Positions 5,911 to 6,117 of a stretch of 6,117 bases of DNA are shown here, piece by piece (position 1 is the first letter of the stretch; the number at the start of each line of letters is the position of its first letter). The notes under the pieces were generated by a model. That model saw only the letters and a program-made list of their open reading frames with translations, did not search any database and was not told the origin of the DNA. Position numbers and translations under genes: made by a program. Source of the stretch: an uncultured Eubacteriales bacterium (lineage in GTDB: Bacteria; Bacillota; Clostridia; Christensenellales; CAG-138); NCBI GenBank assembly GCA_900547135.1, contig URFJ01000114.1:1-6117 (forward strand), in the 5' to 3' direction.

Positions 5911-6115
5911 TAAAAACCCGAAACGCCATAAGTCGGGCTACAAACATCCAAAAATTATGAGTCCATCTCCATGATTTGTATGCTGAATGAAGGGGAAATA
6001 TATATGCCATAAAGTCCAAAAGACTCTGGTAAAAACAGAAGATAAACACTCTTGTGTCTAGCTCTGACTGCAATACATCTAGCCGGCTTCTCCTAGGCCG
6101 ACGATAAGATAGCCT
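5834..6115 (-). pseudogene. open frame entering from the right edge, possible gene remnant
   Basis: This minus-strand frame is open from the window edge to a TAA at 5834-5836 (93 codons) with no need for a start inside the window; the first internal ATG is at 6073 and has no ribosome site. The product is Arg-rich at first (RLSYRRPRRSRLD) and then aromatic (FYQSLLDF, WRWTHNFW). It overlaps the 69-codon frame by 77 nt in another phase, and a terminator-like hairpin lies inside it, so at most one of the two frames can be ordinary coding sequence. It may be decayed coding DNA or chance. Confidence 0.18.
5912..5940 (-). terminator. weak leftward terminator-like hairpin
   Basis: On the minus strand AGCCCGA, an 11-nt loop and TCGGGTT (one G-U pair) run into TTTTTA. 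The plus strand has no T tract, so it would act leftward. It could end a transcript entering from the right edge. The loop is large and the stem short, so confidence is limited. Confidence 0.35.
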
Positions 6116-6117
6116 CA

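Noticed and set aside
6081..6100. AGCCGGCT palindrome and small GC hairpin near the right edge
   Set aside because: Short and without supporting context; likely chance.

Overview
The window looks like accessory chromosome of a Gram-positive, moderate-GC member of the Clostridia (Bacillota). The evidence is strong GGAGG-type ribosome binding sites, sigma-A-like promoters (a perfect TATAAT, a perfect TTGACA), AT-rich spacers, and two proteins with classic Gram-positive Sec signal peptides. No housekeeping gene is present, so the phylum is inferred from style rather than from a marker.

Two convincing genes lie in tandem on the minus strand. The upstream one (4661-5362) encodes a 233-residue secreted protein made of two copies of a ~100-residue beta-sandwich-like repeat. 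The downstream one (349-3921) encodes a 1190-residue secreted multidomain protein: a carboxypeptidase-regulatory-like fold, a beta domain, a Pro/Thr linker, a large unassigned domain with a charged helix, a beta-propeller-like region, and two CARDB-like domains. Neither shows a cell-wall anchor or an enzyme active site. Both are best described as exported, beta-rich binding or structural proteins of unknown ligand.

The genes are ~740 bp apart with terminator-like hairpins between them and a promoter candidate each, so they look like separate units. Their leaders nevertheless share an element: a second strong Shine-Dalgarno sequence and the 8-mer TCCAATGG, whose ATG opens a 3- or 4-codon ORF 72-77 nt before the main start. 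This is the most interesting regulatory signal here and suggests joint control or shared mRNA stabilisation.

Region by region: 1-64 may hold the tail of a rightward gene; 65-348 is a spacer with four GCGTTAA copies and a good hairpin; 349-3921 is the large gene; 3922-4251 holds its leader, promoters and a three-hairpin array; 4252-4609 has no convincing gene; 4610-4629 is the terminator of the small gene; 4661-5362 is the small gene; 5363-5504 is its leader and promoter; 5505-6117 is AT-rich with a clear leftward terminator (5649-5680) but only weak, mutually overlapping ORFs, probably a decayed or unrecognised small gene.
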